From contig JAHJSS010000029.1 in NCBI GenBank assembly GCA_018830225.1, positions 1-33,964 of the forward strand: a DNA stretch of 33,964 bases, written 5' to 3'. Below the pieces are notes generated by a model. That model saw only the letters and a program-made list of their open reading frames with translations. It made no database searches and was not told the DNA's origin. This DNA is from Nanobdellota archaeon (lineage in GTDB: Archaea > Nanobdellota > Nanobdellia > Woesearchaeales > UBA11576). Shown here in pieces: positions 14,998-22,834 of the stretch; within the stretch, counting starts at the first letter, position 1, and the number at the start of each line of letters is the position of its first letter. Made by a program: the position numbers and the translations under genes.

Positions 14998-15028
14998 ATT
15001 TAAATAGTTTTCCGGGAATATTTATAAA
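14998..15028. promoter_or_regulatory. Divergent TATA boxes for the 13958 regulator and rtcA
   Basis: ATTTAAAT at 14998-15005 serves the minus-strand regulator (leader of about 25 bases with a ribosome site). TTTATAAA at 15021-15028 lies 26 bases before the rtcA ATG, which is therefore probably leaderless. Confidence 0.5.
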
Positions 15029-15050
15029 CGCCTGTTGCTGGTGAAACCCT

Positions 15051-16109
15051 ATGATACAGCTGGAAGGGGACTATCTTGAAGGCGGAGGACAGCTAGTCCG
15101 CAATGCGCTGGCACTGTCTACTATCACTGGAAAGCCATTTGAGGTCAACAACATACGCAAAGGAAGGAAGGTTCCCGGGCTCAAGGCGCAGCACATCCAC
15201 TGTGTCGAGGCATTGAAGAAGCTCTGCAATGCAAAAGCAGAGGGGGTGGAGCCTGGTTCTACATGGCTCCGATTCGAGCCAGGCAAGATAGAGCCTAAGA
15301 CAGTCTCAGTTGATATCGGAACTGCAGGATCTGTATCTCTATTGCTGCAATCATTACTCCTGCCTGCAATGCTCGCGGGCGGCAAAGTCAGGCTCAAGAT
15401 CCGCGGAGGAACAGCAGGCAAGTGGGCGATGCCCTTTGATTTCTTCAACGAAGTCTTTGTCCCGCAGTTGAGGAGGTACGCAGACATCGACTGCAAGCTC
15501 GTGCGGCGCGGGTATTACCCAAAAGGCGGAGGAGAGATAGACCTGAAGATAAAAGGAAAATATACCTTTGAAGATCTGGCGTCTGCGCCGAAAATCGACC
15601 TGGTCAAGCAAGGTTACCTTATGCAGATCAAAGGAGCGAGCCATGCGTCAGCAGACCTCGAGAAAGCGCAGGTCGCAGAAAGGCAGGCAGGGGCTGCAAA
15701 GCAGGTCCTGAGCAAGCTCAATGTTCCTGCGCAGATAGCGACGACGTACTCTGAGACTCTAAGCACAGGATCCGAGATTACGCTCTGGGCAGTATTCTCG
15801 CTCCAGGAGGATGATGTCGACGTCAGCAACCCCATAAGGCTCGGTGCGGATGCGCTCGGAGAGCCCGGAAAGAGGGCTGAATTGGTGGGCGAAGAGGCGG
15901 CGAAGAAGCTGCTCAGCGAGATAGAGAGCGGCGTAGCAGTAGACTCCCATCTTGCAGACAACCTAATACTATTCATAGCAGTCTTTGGAGGGCAGTTAAA
16001 GACATCAGAGATAACCGACCATACCAAGACAGGTGTCTATGTCGTCGAGAAATTCCTTGGCAAATGCCTTGATATTGATGAGAAAAACAAAATAATCAGA
16101 AAGATATAG
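15051..16109 (+). CDS. rtcA: RNA 3'-terminal phosphate cyclase
   Basis: A 352-residue enzyme converting RNA 3'-phosphate ends to 2',3'-cyclic phosphates through a covalent AMP-histidine intermediate. Family signatures: GGGQLVRNALALSTITGKPFEV.NIR at the N-terminus, PKTVSVDIGTAGSVSLLLQSLLLPAML, RRGYYPKGGGEI, and the histidine of VDSHLADNLI at about residue 303, the expected adenylated nucleophile. Full length for RtcA. No ligase RtcB is in the window. TATA-to-ATG spacing indicates a leaderless mRNA. Confidence 0.95.
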   Translation: MIQLEGDYLEGGGQLVRNALALSTITGKPFEVNNIRKGRKVPGLKAQHIHCVEALKKLCNAKAEGVEPGSTWLRFEPGKIEPKTVSVDIGTAGSVSLLLQSLLLPAMLAGGKVRLKIRGGTAGKWAMPFDFFNEVFVPQLRRYADIDCKLVRRGYYPKGGGEIDLKIKGKYTFEDLASAPKIDLVKQGYLMQIKGASHASADLEKAQVAERQAGAAKQVLSKLNVPAQIATTYSETLSTGSEITLWAVFSLQEDDVDVSNPIRLGADALGEPGKRAELVGEEAAKKLLSEIESGVAVDSHLADNLILFIAVFGGQLKTSEITDHTKTGVYVVEKFLGKCLDIDEKNKIIRKI

Positions 16110-16113
16110 ATAA

Positions 16114-17172
16114 TCACTTACGCTCTTCAGGCGCTTCAGGTGCCGCTTCTTCTTTTGCCGGCTGCTTTGCTTTCGGCTCGGCTGCGGGCACTTCCTTTCT
16201 CTTATGTTCTGCTGCTTTACGCGCCTCGCCCCTCTCTTCCCAGCCTCTTGCAGGCCTCTGCCTCCTCTTCCTGCCTTCCCTCTCCGCCGACTCCTCCCTC
16301 GCCTGGAACGCGAGAAGGTCCTCGTTGGTGAGCTTCAAGCCCTTCTTTATCTTCTCCTCAACAGACCGCTTCTGCTCGACGATCTTCATCTCCTCTTCCT
16401 TCTTCACCTTCTTCTTCTCTGCGAAATCGATGCCATCGATCTTCCCTCTCAGCTCATTGATCTCGTCGATCTTCGCCCTGACCAGATCGTTCTGCTCGTT
16501 GTACTTGGTCTTCCACTCGACGAAGTTCTTGAGCGCCTCCTCTTCCTTCGCCCTGAGCTCCTTGACTTCCTTTGAGGACTCTATAATCTCCTCATGGAAC
16601 TGCTGGCTCGCCTCCGCCTTCGTCTGGACCTTGCGATGGCTCTCATCAGCCTTCTTCCGTGTCTTGTCTATCTCCTTACTGAGCAGGTGAATCTTCTCGA
16701 AGACATCGCTGACCTCCTTCGCCTGGTCAAGGAGCTTCTTCTTCTCAGCGATCCTCTTCATCACCCTCTGCTCAACGCTGAAAGGCAGAGCCTCGGTCTC
16801 GATGCTGAGCTCGAGCTTCTCGATCTCCTGCTGTATCCTCGAAGGGTCAACATGGATGCCGAACTTGCGGGTTATCTCCTGCTTCTCCTTCTGAAGCATC
16901 TTCATCTCGTCAAACTTGTCCTTGAGGAGCGTGTTGAGCTCCTGCCTCCTCTGCTTGGAGTCCTTGACCTGCTTGGTGAAAGTGTTCCTCTTGCCCTTGG
17001 CTTCACGTATGGTCCTGACGACATCAGAAAGCTCCTGCGTGGCCTTACGTTTCTTCTCGAACCAAGCCTCTTTTTGAGAATGCAGCTCGTTAAGCTTAGA
17101 CTTGAGAGTGTCAAGCTCTTTCCTCTTGACCTCTATTTCAGCAAGTGTCTTCTTCCGTTCTTCCTCATTCAT
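16114..17172 (-). CDS. Archaeal coiled-coil protein, COG1340-like
   Basis: A 352-residue cytoplasmic protein, almost entirely charged coiled coil up to about residue 280. The mid region (FGIHVDPSRIQQEIEKLELSIETEALPFSVEQRVMKRIAEKKKLL) matches the pattern of COG1340, an uncharacterised coiled-coil family found widely in archaea. It ends with a Lys/Glu/Ala/Pro-rich tail. ATG 17172 is chosen over the TTG at 17190. It lies downstream of the ribosomal stalk operon but past a T-rich terminator. Tail-to-tail with rtcA, 4 bases apart. Confidence 0.75.
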   Translation of the reverse strand: MNEEERKKTLAEIEVKRKELDTLKSKLNELHSQKEAWFEKKRKATQELSDVVRTIREAKGKRNTFTKQVKDSKQRRQELNTLLKDKFDEMKMLQKEKQEITRKFGIHVDPSRIQQEIEKLELSIETEALPFSVEQRVMKRIAEKKKLLDQAKEVSDVFEKIHLLSKEIDKTRKKADESHRKVQTKAEASQQFHEEIIESSKEVKELRAKEEEALKNFVEWKTKYNEQNDLVRAKIDEINELRGKIDGIDFAEKKKVKKEEEMKIVEQKRSVEEKIKKGLKLTNEDLLAFQAREESAEREGRKRRQRPARGWEERGEARKAAEHKRKEVPAAEPKAKQPAKEEAAPEAPEERK

Positions 17173-17229
17173 ATGGATCCCGTTGTTCAAAAATGAAAAA
17201 AGTGCTTAAGAGCACATGAAACCGGCATT

Positions 17230-17250
17230 AAAAAAACAAGATAAAAAAAT
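17230..17250 (-). terminator. T-rich terminator of the L1-P0-P1 operon
   Basis: On the minus strand, GATTTTTTTATCTTGTTTTTT directly follows the P1 stop codon, a typical archaeal U-rich termination signal. Confidence 0.55.
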
Positions 17251-17253
17251 CAA

Positions 17254-17565
17254 TCAGCCGAACAAAGCCCCGAGACCTGCGGCTGCCTGCTCTTCGCTCT
17301 TCTTCTCCTCTTCCTTGCTCTTCTCTTCCTTCTTGGACTCACCGCCGGCAGGACCACCTGCTAGCGCAGCAGCCACCGGAGCAGCAACGACTGCTGCCTT
17401 CTCAATAGCCTCGTCAATGTTCACGCCCTCAAGGGCAGCGACCAGCGCCTTCACCCTTGTTTCATCGACCTTGACGTTAGCAGCCTCGAGAACCTTCTTC
17501 ACAGAAGCTTCGTCCACTTTCTGACCTGCTTTGTGCAGCAACATCGCAGCATAGACATATTCCAT
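17254..17565 (-). CDS. rpl12: Ribosomal protein P1 (archaeal L12)
   Basis: A 103-residue acidic stalk protein. The N-terminal helical dimerisation domain ([45 protein letters not shown]) binds P0; an Ala/Gly hinge and a Lys/Glu region follow, ending in the elongation-factor-binding tail [15 protein letters not shown] precedes the start. Last gene of the L1-P0-P1 operon. Confidence 0.96.
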   Translation of the reverse strand: MEYVYAAMLLHKAGQKVDEASVKKVLEAANVKVDETRVKALVAALEGVNIDEAIEKAAVVAAPVAAALAGGPAGGESKKEEKSKEEEKKSEEQAAAGLGALFG

Positions 17566-17618
17566 TTTCGTTCCCTCCGTGTATTATGATACCAAACCTA
17601 TCTTCAACCTTTTTTTCT

Positions 17619-18476
17619 TCAGCCCGGCACAAGCTTCTTCAGGCCGAGCATCTGGTTGTGAGCCTTCGCCAGAAGCAGAGGCATCACAGCATCAGCATAA
17701 ATGTCCTGAGACACAGCCAAAGCCTTTGCGTCATTGAACGCCTTGGTGATCATCAATGTCGTGGTCTCCTTGGTGAGTATTCCCGCCTCGACGGCAAGGT
17801 TGATGGCCCACCTGTAAGCCTTGGTGACATTATTGATGTATTCTGTCTCATCGACAGACAGTATGTCCTTGGTGAATATGTGACCGTCCTCATATGTCGC
17901 TGTGAGGTCAAGGCCTATCTCCATCGGCTCTATGCCGAGCCTCGTGAGGATCCCTGCGAGCTCAGGCTTTATCACAGTGCCTTCCTTCGCGACCAGCGAA
18001 TCCTTCTTGATGACAACCTTACCGCCCTCGATTCCCGCGGCGATACCTGCCTGACCGAGCTGGCCGATGATCGGACCAGGAGCGAATCCTGTAGGGCCTG
18101 CAGGGACGATGATATCATTAGGCGCTTTCTGGCCTGCCCTGATAGGTGCCTTTGACTTGCTCTTCTTCAATGTCTTGAAGAGAGAGAAAGGATTATCCTT
18201 CGTGAAGATCAACGCGGGCATGCCCTTCATGTAAGGTAGGAGCTTCTCGATGCCTGGCTTGTCCTTGGAAGCCCGCTCAAGGGCTATCTTCATGAGCCTC
18301 CTCTTGCTCATCTTAAGCACGACCTTGCCCCTCAGCCTTGCCCTCATGTTCTGCAGCTGCTTTGTCGGCAGGTTCTCCATGTTCACCGCGCCGATTATGG
18401 GGTACTCTTTCGCTAGCTTGACGAACTCAGCGACAACCTTCTTCTTCGCTTCCGGGAGGTGGACAGTCTTCACCAT
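17619..18476 (-). CDS. rplP0: Ribosomal protein P0 (uL10)
   Basis: A 285-residue stalk base protein that anchors P1 dimers to 23S rRNA. The N-terminus HLPEAKKKVVAEFVKLAKEYPIIGAVNMENLPTKQLQNMRARLRGKVVLKMSKRRLM is diagnostic. The insertion domain (ngd..PAGPTGFAPGPIIGQLGQAGI) and helices for P1 binding follow. It ends shortly after the helices (LLLAKAHNQMLGLKKLVPG) and lacks the acidic LGALF-type tail present in many archaeal P0 proteins, so the tail has been lost here. It starts 1 base after the L1 stop. Confidence 0.95.
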   Translation of the reverse strand: MVKTVHLPEAKKKVVAEFVKLAKEYPIIGAVNMENLPTKQLQNMRARLRGKVVLKMSKRRLMKIALERASKDKPGIEKLLPYMKGMPALIFTKDNPFSLFKTLKKSKSKAPIRAGQKAPNDIIVPAGPTGFAPGPIIGQLGQAGIAAGIEGGKVVIKKDSLVAKEGTVIKPELAGILTRLGIEPMEIGLDLTATYEDGHIFTKDILSVDETEYINNVTKAYRWAINLAVEAGILTKETTTLMITKAFNDAKALAVSQDIYADAVMPLLLAKAHNQMLGLKKLVPG

Positions 18477-18477
18477 C

Positions 18478-19140
18478 TCACTTCACCTCGACAGGCTTGC
18501 CCATGGTGAGCTTGAGCAGCATGTTCTTGATATTGTTCTGCTCAGAAGGCAGCTTATGGATCAAAGAATTGTATACAGTGATTATGTTGTCTATGACCTC
18601 GTCCTCATTCTGGTCCTCAATGCCGACAGAGCACTTTATCACCGGCTGTGTCTTCGCCTTTATGACAGCGGTCTTCTGCAGCCGGTCATACAGCGGCTGA
18701 AGAGCTGCCTTCGGAGGGACCACACATCCTGCCTTAGGGTTTGGCATCTTGCCCCTTGTGCCCAGTATCTTACCGAACACCTGGGCCAACTTCGGCATTA
18801 CCGTTGCCTGGGCTATGAAGAAAGCATGCTCCTGGGCGAGCTTCTTGGCGAGCTTCTTGTCCTTCTGGTACTTATCGAAATCATCAACTGATATTGTTGT
18901 GTCGCAGACCTTCTTTGCCTCTTCCTTAAGCTCAGGGCCCACAAAAGCGCAGATCTTGACAGGTTTTCCCTTAGAATAATGAAGATTTGCATAGACCTCT
19001 ACATGGTTCTCAGGCTTCTTTAAATCCAGCCCTCTGAGGTTTATGATGAAATCGAACGTCTGCTTGAAATTACGCTTCTTAGAACTCTCCTTAACCTTCT
19101 TAAGAGCTTCTTTGACGCTATCTTTGTCCATTAAGACCAT
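18478..19140 (-). CDS. rpl1: Ribosomal protein L1 (uL1)
   Basis: A 220-residue L1-stalk protein. Diagnostic segments: RNFKQTFDFIINLRGLDLKKPENHVEVYANLHYSKGKPVKICAFVG and KILGTRGKMPNPKAGCVVPP. ATG 19140 is chosen because GGAGGGTGG lies just upstream. L1 in Methanococcus is known to repress its own operon by binding the L1 mRNA; no specific site is claimed here. L11, which often precedes L1, is absent. Confidence 0.95.
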   Translation of the reverse strand: MVLMDKDSVKEALKKVKESSKKRNFKQTFDFIINLRGLDLKKPENHVEVYANLHYSKGKPVKICAFVGPELKEEAKKVCDTTISVDDFDKYQKDKKLAKKLAQEHAFFIAQATVMPKLAQVFGKILGTRGKMPNPKAGCVVPPKAALQPLYDRLQKTAVIKAKTQPVIKCSVGIEDQNEDEVIDNIITVYNSLIHKLPSEQNNIKNMLLKLTMGKPVEVK

Positions 19141-19220
19141 CTCCACCCTCCTACGAACCCAAAACGGCTGTAGTCTGCGGGATTACTGTGGTTAAACTAG
19201 CATTGATGGGTGGAAAGGGG

Positions 19221-19230
19221 GTATATAAAG
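19221..19230 (-). promoter_or_regulatory. TATA box for the L1-P0-P1 operon
   Basis: CTTTATATAC on the minus strand predicts transcription starting near 19200 and a leader of about 60 bases ending in a strong ribosome site. Confidence 0.5.
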
Positions 19231-19317
19231 ATGGCGGTTATGGGTTGTGAACAAATCACCCCCTAATATGTGCTTGGATTAGCTACTCAGTTTTTGGGTG
19301 GAAAAAGCGAGAATTAA

Positions 19318-20499
19318 TTAGGGTTGTTGTATCTCTCGCAGAATCTCGCAGAAAGGGTCGCTGGCAGTGCCATTCTTCAGGAATCCTGCAGTCCTGTCAC
19401 CACCTTTGCAGTATTGAAAGCAGTCAGCATCAGCGCATCGTGGATCAAGGTCATGCAGTCTGTTGAAGAGATGGTCTTCTTTGTTCTTTAATCGTCTGAA
19501 TATATCTTTTAGGGATTCTTCTGTTATATCCCCAATACTCCACTGGTCTGTCTTGCCCTCCCGCATCAGATGAGTGCATCCGAAATATACATTACCATCA
19601 CTTGATATCCGCAATAGGTATGCTGGGCTTTCCACATGGGCGCTGGGCATCAATCGGTGCCCCTCCACAAGGTATGATGCGAGACCCGTGTCTGAGCAAT
19701 ATCTTCTTGTTGATTCATCAACACCGAGTTCCCTGAACAATCTTGGCAAGAATCTGCTGTATGCTGGTGGTATTGCGATGAATATCTTGTATTCCCTGCT
19801 GGTGACATCCTGGACTGCTTCCATGAACTGCTCTTCGTTGAGAAGCATCTTGTCATCAGGCCATCCAAGATAGAACGCAACATCGAGCTTGACTCGCCCA
19901 TTGTCCCCGAATCTATCGCTGATCATGTCGACCAAGGCTCCTGCTTCTTTATAGCTTCCTGAGTTCAGTGTTGCAATCAGGCCGATCATCTCGAACATAT
20001 CGTTATCTGCGGCATAGCATATGTTTTCCCAGCTTCTGGCGAATGCCCCTTCCCCCCTGATAGCGTCATGGACCCCTTCACAGCCATCCAAGGAAGGGTC
20101 GAGATAATGCACCCTGCCTTGCAGTCTGTGCTGGAGTTCAGGGGTCAGCAGGATGCTGTTTGTCATAAGGATTACTTTTTCTGCTATTTCAGAAGCAGCA
20201 TGGCTTACCCTGACCAGCTTATCTGGGGTCATTGTCGGTTCCTTGCCTGAGATGCTGAAATATTTTGCTCCTTCAATTTCTTGTATCCTTTTTAGCAATA
20301 ATTCTTCAGGGATCACTTCGCCAGATACTTCCCGTTTTTGGATGCAGTGGGTGCAGCTGAGATTGCAGATCTCATTGATCTCTGCTGAGATGCTAAAAGG
20401 AACATCTATAGGTGGATCTGTCTGGTCTCGTTTAGAGTAAACGAGCGATCCTATTATTGATTTACTATAGGGTGTTGGGAATCTCATTCTAGTTGCCAT
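19318..20499 (-). CDS. Radical SAM protein with SPASM-like C-terminal cysteines
   Basis: A 393-residue protein. CNLSCTHC (C45, C49, C52) is the CxxxCxxC site for the SAM-cleaving iron-sulfur cluster; SISGKEPTMTPDKL replaces the usual GGEP motif. The C-terminal part has NVYFGCTHLMREG, DPRCADADCFQYCKGG and DPFC, a pattern fitting auxiliary SPASM/twitch clusters used by peptide- or protein-modifying enzymes. No precursor peptide is evident next to it. It is divergent from a double Lrp/AsnC protein with only 97 bases between, and its TATA box is 26 bases before ATG, so it is likely leaderless. Substrate unknown. Confidence 0.85.
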   Translation of the reverse strand: MATRMRFPTPYSKSIIGSLVYSKRDQTDPPIDVPFSISAEINEICNLSCTHCIQKREVSGEVIPEELLLKRIQEIEGAKYFSISGKEPTMTPDKLVRVSHAASEIAEKVILMTNSILLTPELQHRLQGRVHYLDPSLDGCEGVHDAIRGEGAFARSWENICYAADNDMFEMIGLIATLNSGSYKEAGALVDMISDRFGDNGRVKLDVAFYLGWPDDKMLLNEEQFMEAVQDVTSREYKIFIAIPPAYSRFLPRLFRELGVDESTRRYCSDTGLASYLVEGHRLMPSAHVESPAYLLRISSDGNVYFGCTHLMREGKTDQWSIGDITEESLKDIFRRLKNKEDHLFNRLHDLDPRCADADCFQYCKGGDRTAGFLKNGTASDPFCEILREIQQP

Positions 20500-20520
20500 A
20501 CTATCTATTATGTCTTAGGC

Positions 20521-20574
20521 AATATTTAATGCTTTTTCAATAAAAAGTTAATAAAACACCAAAATATTTATATA
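20521..20574. promoter_or_regulatory. Divergent promoters of the radical SAM and Lrp-like genes
   Basis: Minus-strand ATTAAATATT (20521-20530) and plus-strand TTTATATA (20567-20574) each lie 26-27 bases from their start codons. Both messages would be leaderless, and one regulator bound between the boxes could control both. Confidence 0.55.
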
Positions 20575-20596
20575 TTATTTCCTATTTCTTAACAAT

Positions 20597-21616
20597 ATGG
20601 CTATGAACTACATAAACTGGGTCGTACAGAAATCTCCCCCGCTCTACAAGATAGACAGCAAAGACAGGAAGATAATCCAATTATTATCAGGCAATTCGAG
20701 ATCGTCCTTGAAGAGCATCTCAAAAGAAGTGAAGATCAGCGAGGTCGCAGTCTTCAGAAGGATCCGGCGCCTGGAAAAACAAGGCATCATCACAGGACAC
20801 ACTTGTCTTATTGATTTCCAAAAGCTAGGGTTTGACATATATTGTGTGGGAATAAAGGTCAACGTGGCACATAAAGAAAAAGAAGGGTACATACAACAAA
20901 TGCTGAAGAATCCTTTCCTCTCGCAGATCGTGGCGCTCTCTGGTGGAAAATGGGATTTCCTGGTCAGGTTCTTCTCAAAAAGAGAGAACATAGAAGAGGT
21001 TATATCTTATTTTGATCATCCCCAGATAGAGCGGTTCGATCTCTCGCAGATCAGCAGATTATTCTACGAAAGAAAAGATACTGCGGAAGTCATGAAAAGC
21101 AGCACGAAGAGAGAACAAGCAGATAAGAAGGATATCAGCATCTTGCATGAACTCGCAATAGACTCTCGACAATCAATAACAGATCTCGCCTTGAAAGTAG
21201 GCCTTTCAGCAAAGCAGACTATGGAACGGATAAAGAACCTGCTGCAGAAAAAGATCATCCTCGCCTTATCCGCATACAGCAACCCGATGGTCTATGGAGG
21301 GATGGGCTTCCTGCTCCTGATCGAGACAAAGATGCGAAGCCCGCAAGAGAAGATCGCGACAAAACTTGTAAGACACAAGACATCAACAGGAGGCTGGGTA
21401 AACCTCCAAACACCCAACATAATAACAGGCCACATCATCTCTGACCTCAAAGAACTTGACGACATCGAAGATGAGATGGCAGATGACAGGGAATCGATAA
21501 AAACATGGAACTTCGTGAAGATAGATGAACAACTCTACTACAATTTCTTCCCTGACAAGATATTTGAACTGCTGATCCAGGAAAGGGAGTCGCAGCGGAT
21601 ATTAAGAACAAGATAA
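20597..21616 (+). CDS. Double Lrp/AsnC-type regulator
   Basis: A 339-residue protein made of two Lrp/AsnC units in tandem. First unit: HTH at about 20-65 (DRKIIQLLSGNSRSSLKSISKEVKISEVAVFRRIRRLEKQGIITGH) and ligand domain to about 160. Second: HTH at about 175-225 (DISILHELAIDSRQSITDLALKVGLSAKQTMERIKNLLQKKII) and a divergent ligand-type domain. Each half resembles one normal 150-residue family member, so this is a fusion of two. It probably regulates itself and the divergent radical SAM gene. Siroheme decarboxylases also carry paired AsnC folds, but their typical motifs are not seen. Confidence 0.85.
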   Translation: MAMNYINWVVQKSPPLYKIDSKDRKIIQLLSGNSRSSLKSISKEVKISEVAVFRRIRRLEKQGIITGHTCLIDFQKLGFDIYCVGIKVNVAHKEKEGYIQQMLKNPFLSQIVALSGGKWDFLVRFFSKRENIEEVISYFDHPQIERFDLSQISRLFYERKDTAEVMKSSTKREQADKKDISILHELAIDSRQSITDLALKVGLSAKQTMERIKNLLQKKIILALSAYSNPMVYGGMGFLLLIETKMRSPQEKIATKLVRHKTSTGGWVNLQTPNIITGHIISDLKELDDIEDEMADDRESIKTWNFVKIDEQLYYNFFPDKIFELLIQERESQRILRTR

Positions 21617-21631
21617 AATAAGGGTCTTTTT

Positions 21632-22189
21632 TCACGCCTGCTTCAGCATGTTCTTCTTCTTGAAGTCAATGTTGTGCCGTTGGAGTAATTGTGTGAACTC
21701 GTCAGAATTGCTGATCGGGATCTCTATGACTCCTGGCGCTATGTGTTTTCCTTCGAGGAGCTTGATCAGTCCCTCTTTCCCTCGCCCGCTCAATATGTAA
21801 TTGAACTTAACCTTCTCTGTGTGGGACTTGTCCTTCAGGCTGTACGTGAAAAGGGTGCTGCCCTCAAAGCCTATCTTCTTCGAGAATGGTTTGTCATCAA
21901 ACACGCTGAAGCCCTCCAGAAATATTCCTGTCTTCCCGAAGAACTCTGGTCTGAAAAGCTCTTCGAGCAGGAGCCCTTTCATGTCGACTTTCAGATCCGT
22001 GTCTAGTCTTTCTTTTATCCTCTGTACTTTATCAAGTCTCTCTCTCAAAGATCCTGAACGGAATATGACTGCTATGTCTACGTCGTTCGGCTTTGCCTTT
22101 CCCTTGACTGCAGAGCCGTAAATGACGATGTCAAATATTTCCTTGTCCTTGCTTTCTTTCTTCAGAGAGCTCTTTAATCCTTTCAGCAT
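21632..22189 (-). CDS. MNT-type nucleotidyltransferase, antitoxin candidate
   Basis: A 185-residue protein. Residues about 24-45 (IYGSAVKGKAKPNDVDIAVIF) carry the GS...DxD signature of minimal nucleotidyltransferases; a further acid follows in TDLKVDMKG. The C-terminal half (about 90-185) is a mixed domain without known match. The start lies 59 bases inside the upstream HEPN gene, so the two are translationally coupled. In HEPN-MNT systems the MNT protein typically neutralises HEPN by adding nucleotides to it; that role is inferred from pairing. Confidence 0.85.
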   Translation of the reverse strand: MLKGLKSSLKKESKDKEIFDIVIYGSAVKGKAKPNDVDIAVIFRSGSLRERLDKVQRIKERLDTDLKVDMKGLLLEELFRPEFFGKTGIFLEGFSVFDDKPFSKKIGFEGSTLFTYSLKDKSHTEKVKFNYILSGRGKEGLIKLLEGKHIAPGVIEIPISNSDEFTQLLQRHNIDFKKKNMLKQA

Positions 22190-22496
22190 CTTCTCTCATC
22201 ATCTCCGCGGCTTCCTCATCCATCTTCTTGGTGTAGCTGTCCTGATAGAACGGGAAGTCCTTGTCTATTATCGCATACAGTTCAGGGTGCCTGTCTTGGA
22301 CAATCCTGAACCTGTGGGTGTGTGAAGAGGGCACTTCACCCTCTTTCTTCAAGAGAAACAGGTCAATACCGGCACATATCGCTTTGAAGAACAGTGTTGT
22401 TGCAGAATTGAATTTGTTCTTTTTGAGCTCTTCTTCTGCAGATGAGAAGTATTCCTCGAAATTCTCTCTCAATATCTGTTCTTTTTCATCCATCAT
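22131..22496 (-). CDS. HEPN-domain protein, toxin candidate
   Basis: A 121-residue helical HEPN protein. EYFSSAEEELKKNKFNSATTLFFKAICAGIDLFLLKKEGEVPSSHTHRFRIVQDRHPELY is the typical helix pair with a polar SSHTHRF region; RIVQDRH fits a loose R-x5-H spacing, but I cannot confirm it as the catalytic motif. ATG 22496 is chosen: it lies 25 bases from a TATA box, so the message is leaderless. The gene overlaps the MNT gene by 59 bases. Three phased palindromic sites surround the promoter, suggesting autoregulation. Confidence 0.85.
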   Translation of the reverse strand: MMDEKEQILRENFEEYFSSAEEELKKNKFNSATTLFFKAICAGIDLFLLKKEGEVPSSHTHRFRIVQDRHPELYAIIDKDFPFYQDSYTKKMDEEAAEMMREDAERIKELSEERKQGQGNI

Positions 22497-22506
22497 ATTG
22501 TACAAC
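22492..22506. promoter_or_regulatory. Operator-like site 1 of the HEPN-MNT promoter (degenerate)
   Basis: ATCATATTGTACAAC matches GTTGTATTGTACAAC at 12 of 15 positions and overlaps the predicted transcription and translation start of the HEPN gene. Its right half TACAAC is intact. Confidence 0.5.
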
Positions 22507-22517
22507 GTGGTGGTATT

Positions 22518-22525
22518 ATTTAAAT
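22518..22525 (-). promoter_or_regulatory. TATA box of the HEPN-MNT pair
   Basis: ATTTAAAT is centred 25-26 bases from ATG 22496 and sits between operator-like sites 1 and 2. Confidence 0.55.
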
Positions 22526-22531
22526 CTTTTG

Positions 22532-22546
22532 GTTGTATGATACAAC
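22532..22546. promoter_or_regulatory. Operator-like site 2 of the HEPN-MNT promoter
   Basis: GTTGTAT-G-ATACAAC is a perfect inverted repeat with 7-base arms just upstream of the TATA box. Confidence 0.65.
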
Positions 22547-22571
22547 TTAGGGTTTATTTTGATGTTTTTTT

Positions 22572-22586
22572 GTTGTATTGTACAAC
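22572..22586. promoter_or_regulatory. Operator-like site 3 of the HEPN-MNT promoter
   Basis: GTTGTATTGTACAAC repeats site 2 at 13 of 15 positions and starts exactly 40 bases from it, the same step as between sites 1 and 2. Confidence 0.65.
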
Positions 22587-22690
22587 GATGGTTTATAGAC
22601 AGAATCGCGCGCAAACCTGGGTTTGTTGGGTGTCAAGCCACGTTTTCCCCGTAGGCACTGGGTTTCGAGCAAGCTCGAAACAAAGCTTGA

Positions 22691-22834
22691 ACCAGCACCA
22701 CGCAGCTATGCTTATTTAGGCTGCAACCTGGATATGTGCTGGTTGTTGCTTGCGCAATATACGTAAAGGTGGAGGGTTGATTCAGCCCGAATCTGCTTCT
22801 TTTTGCGCAGACACGCTATTAGCGGTGGTGCTGC
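22691..22834. repeat. Degenerate structured repeat related to the inverted-repeat elements
   Basis: CAGCACCACGCAGCTA at the left resembles the subterminal arm of the 53-366 element (CAGCGCCACGCTGCTA, 14 of 16), and GTGGTGCTG at the right is its inverted partner, ending at the transglutaminase stop codon. Inside are ACCAGCAC...GTGCTGGT and GCAGC...GCTGC stems. The outer GTATTTG ends are missing. Just upstream (22666-22683) is a hairpin TTTCGAGC-AA-GCTCGAAA. No gene is seen in 22587-22834. Confidence 0.45.

Noticed and set aside
20597-21616. Siroheme decarboxylase (AhbA-AhbB fusion) reading of the double AsnC protein next to a radical SAM gene
   Set aside because: The typical GxIRRxGA...LGY...W motifs are missing; the HTH and ligand segments look like ordinary Lrp regulators.
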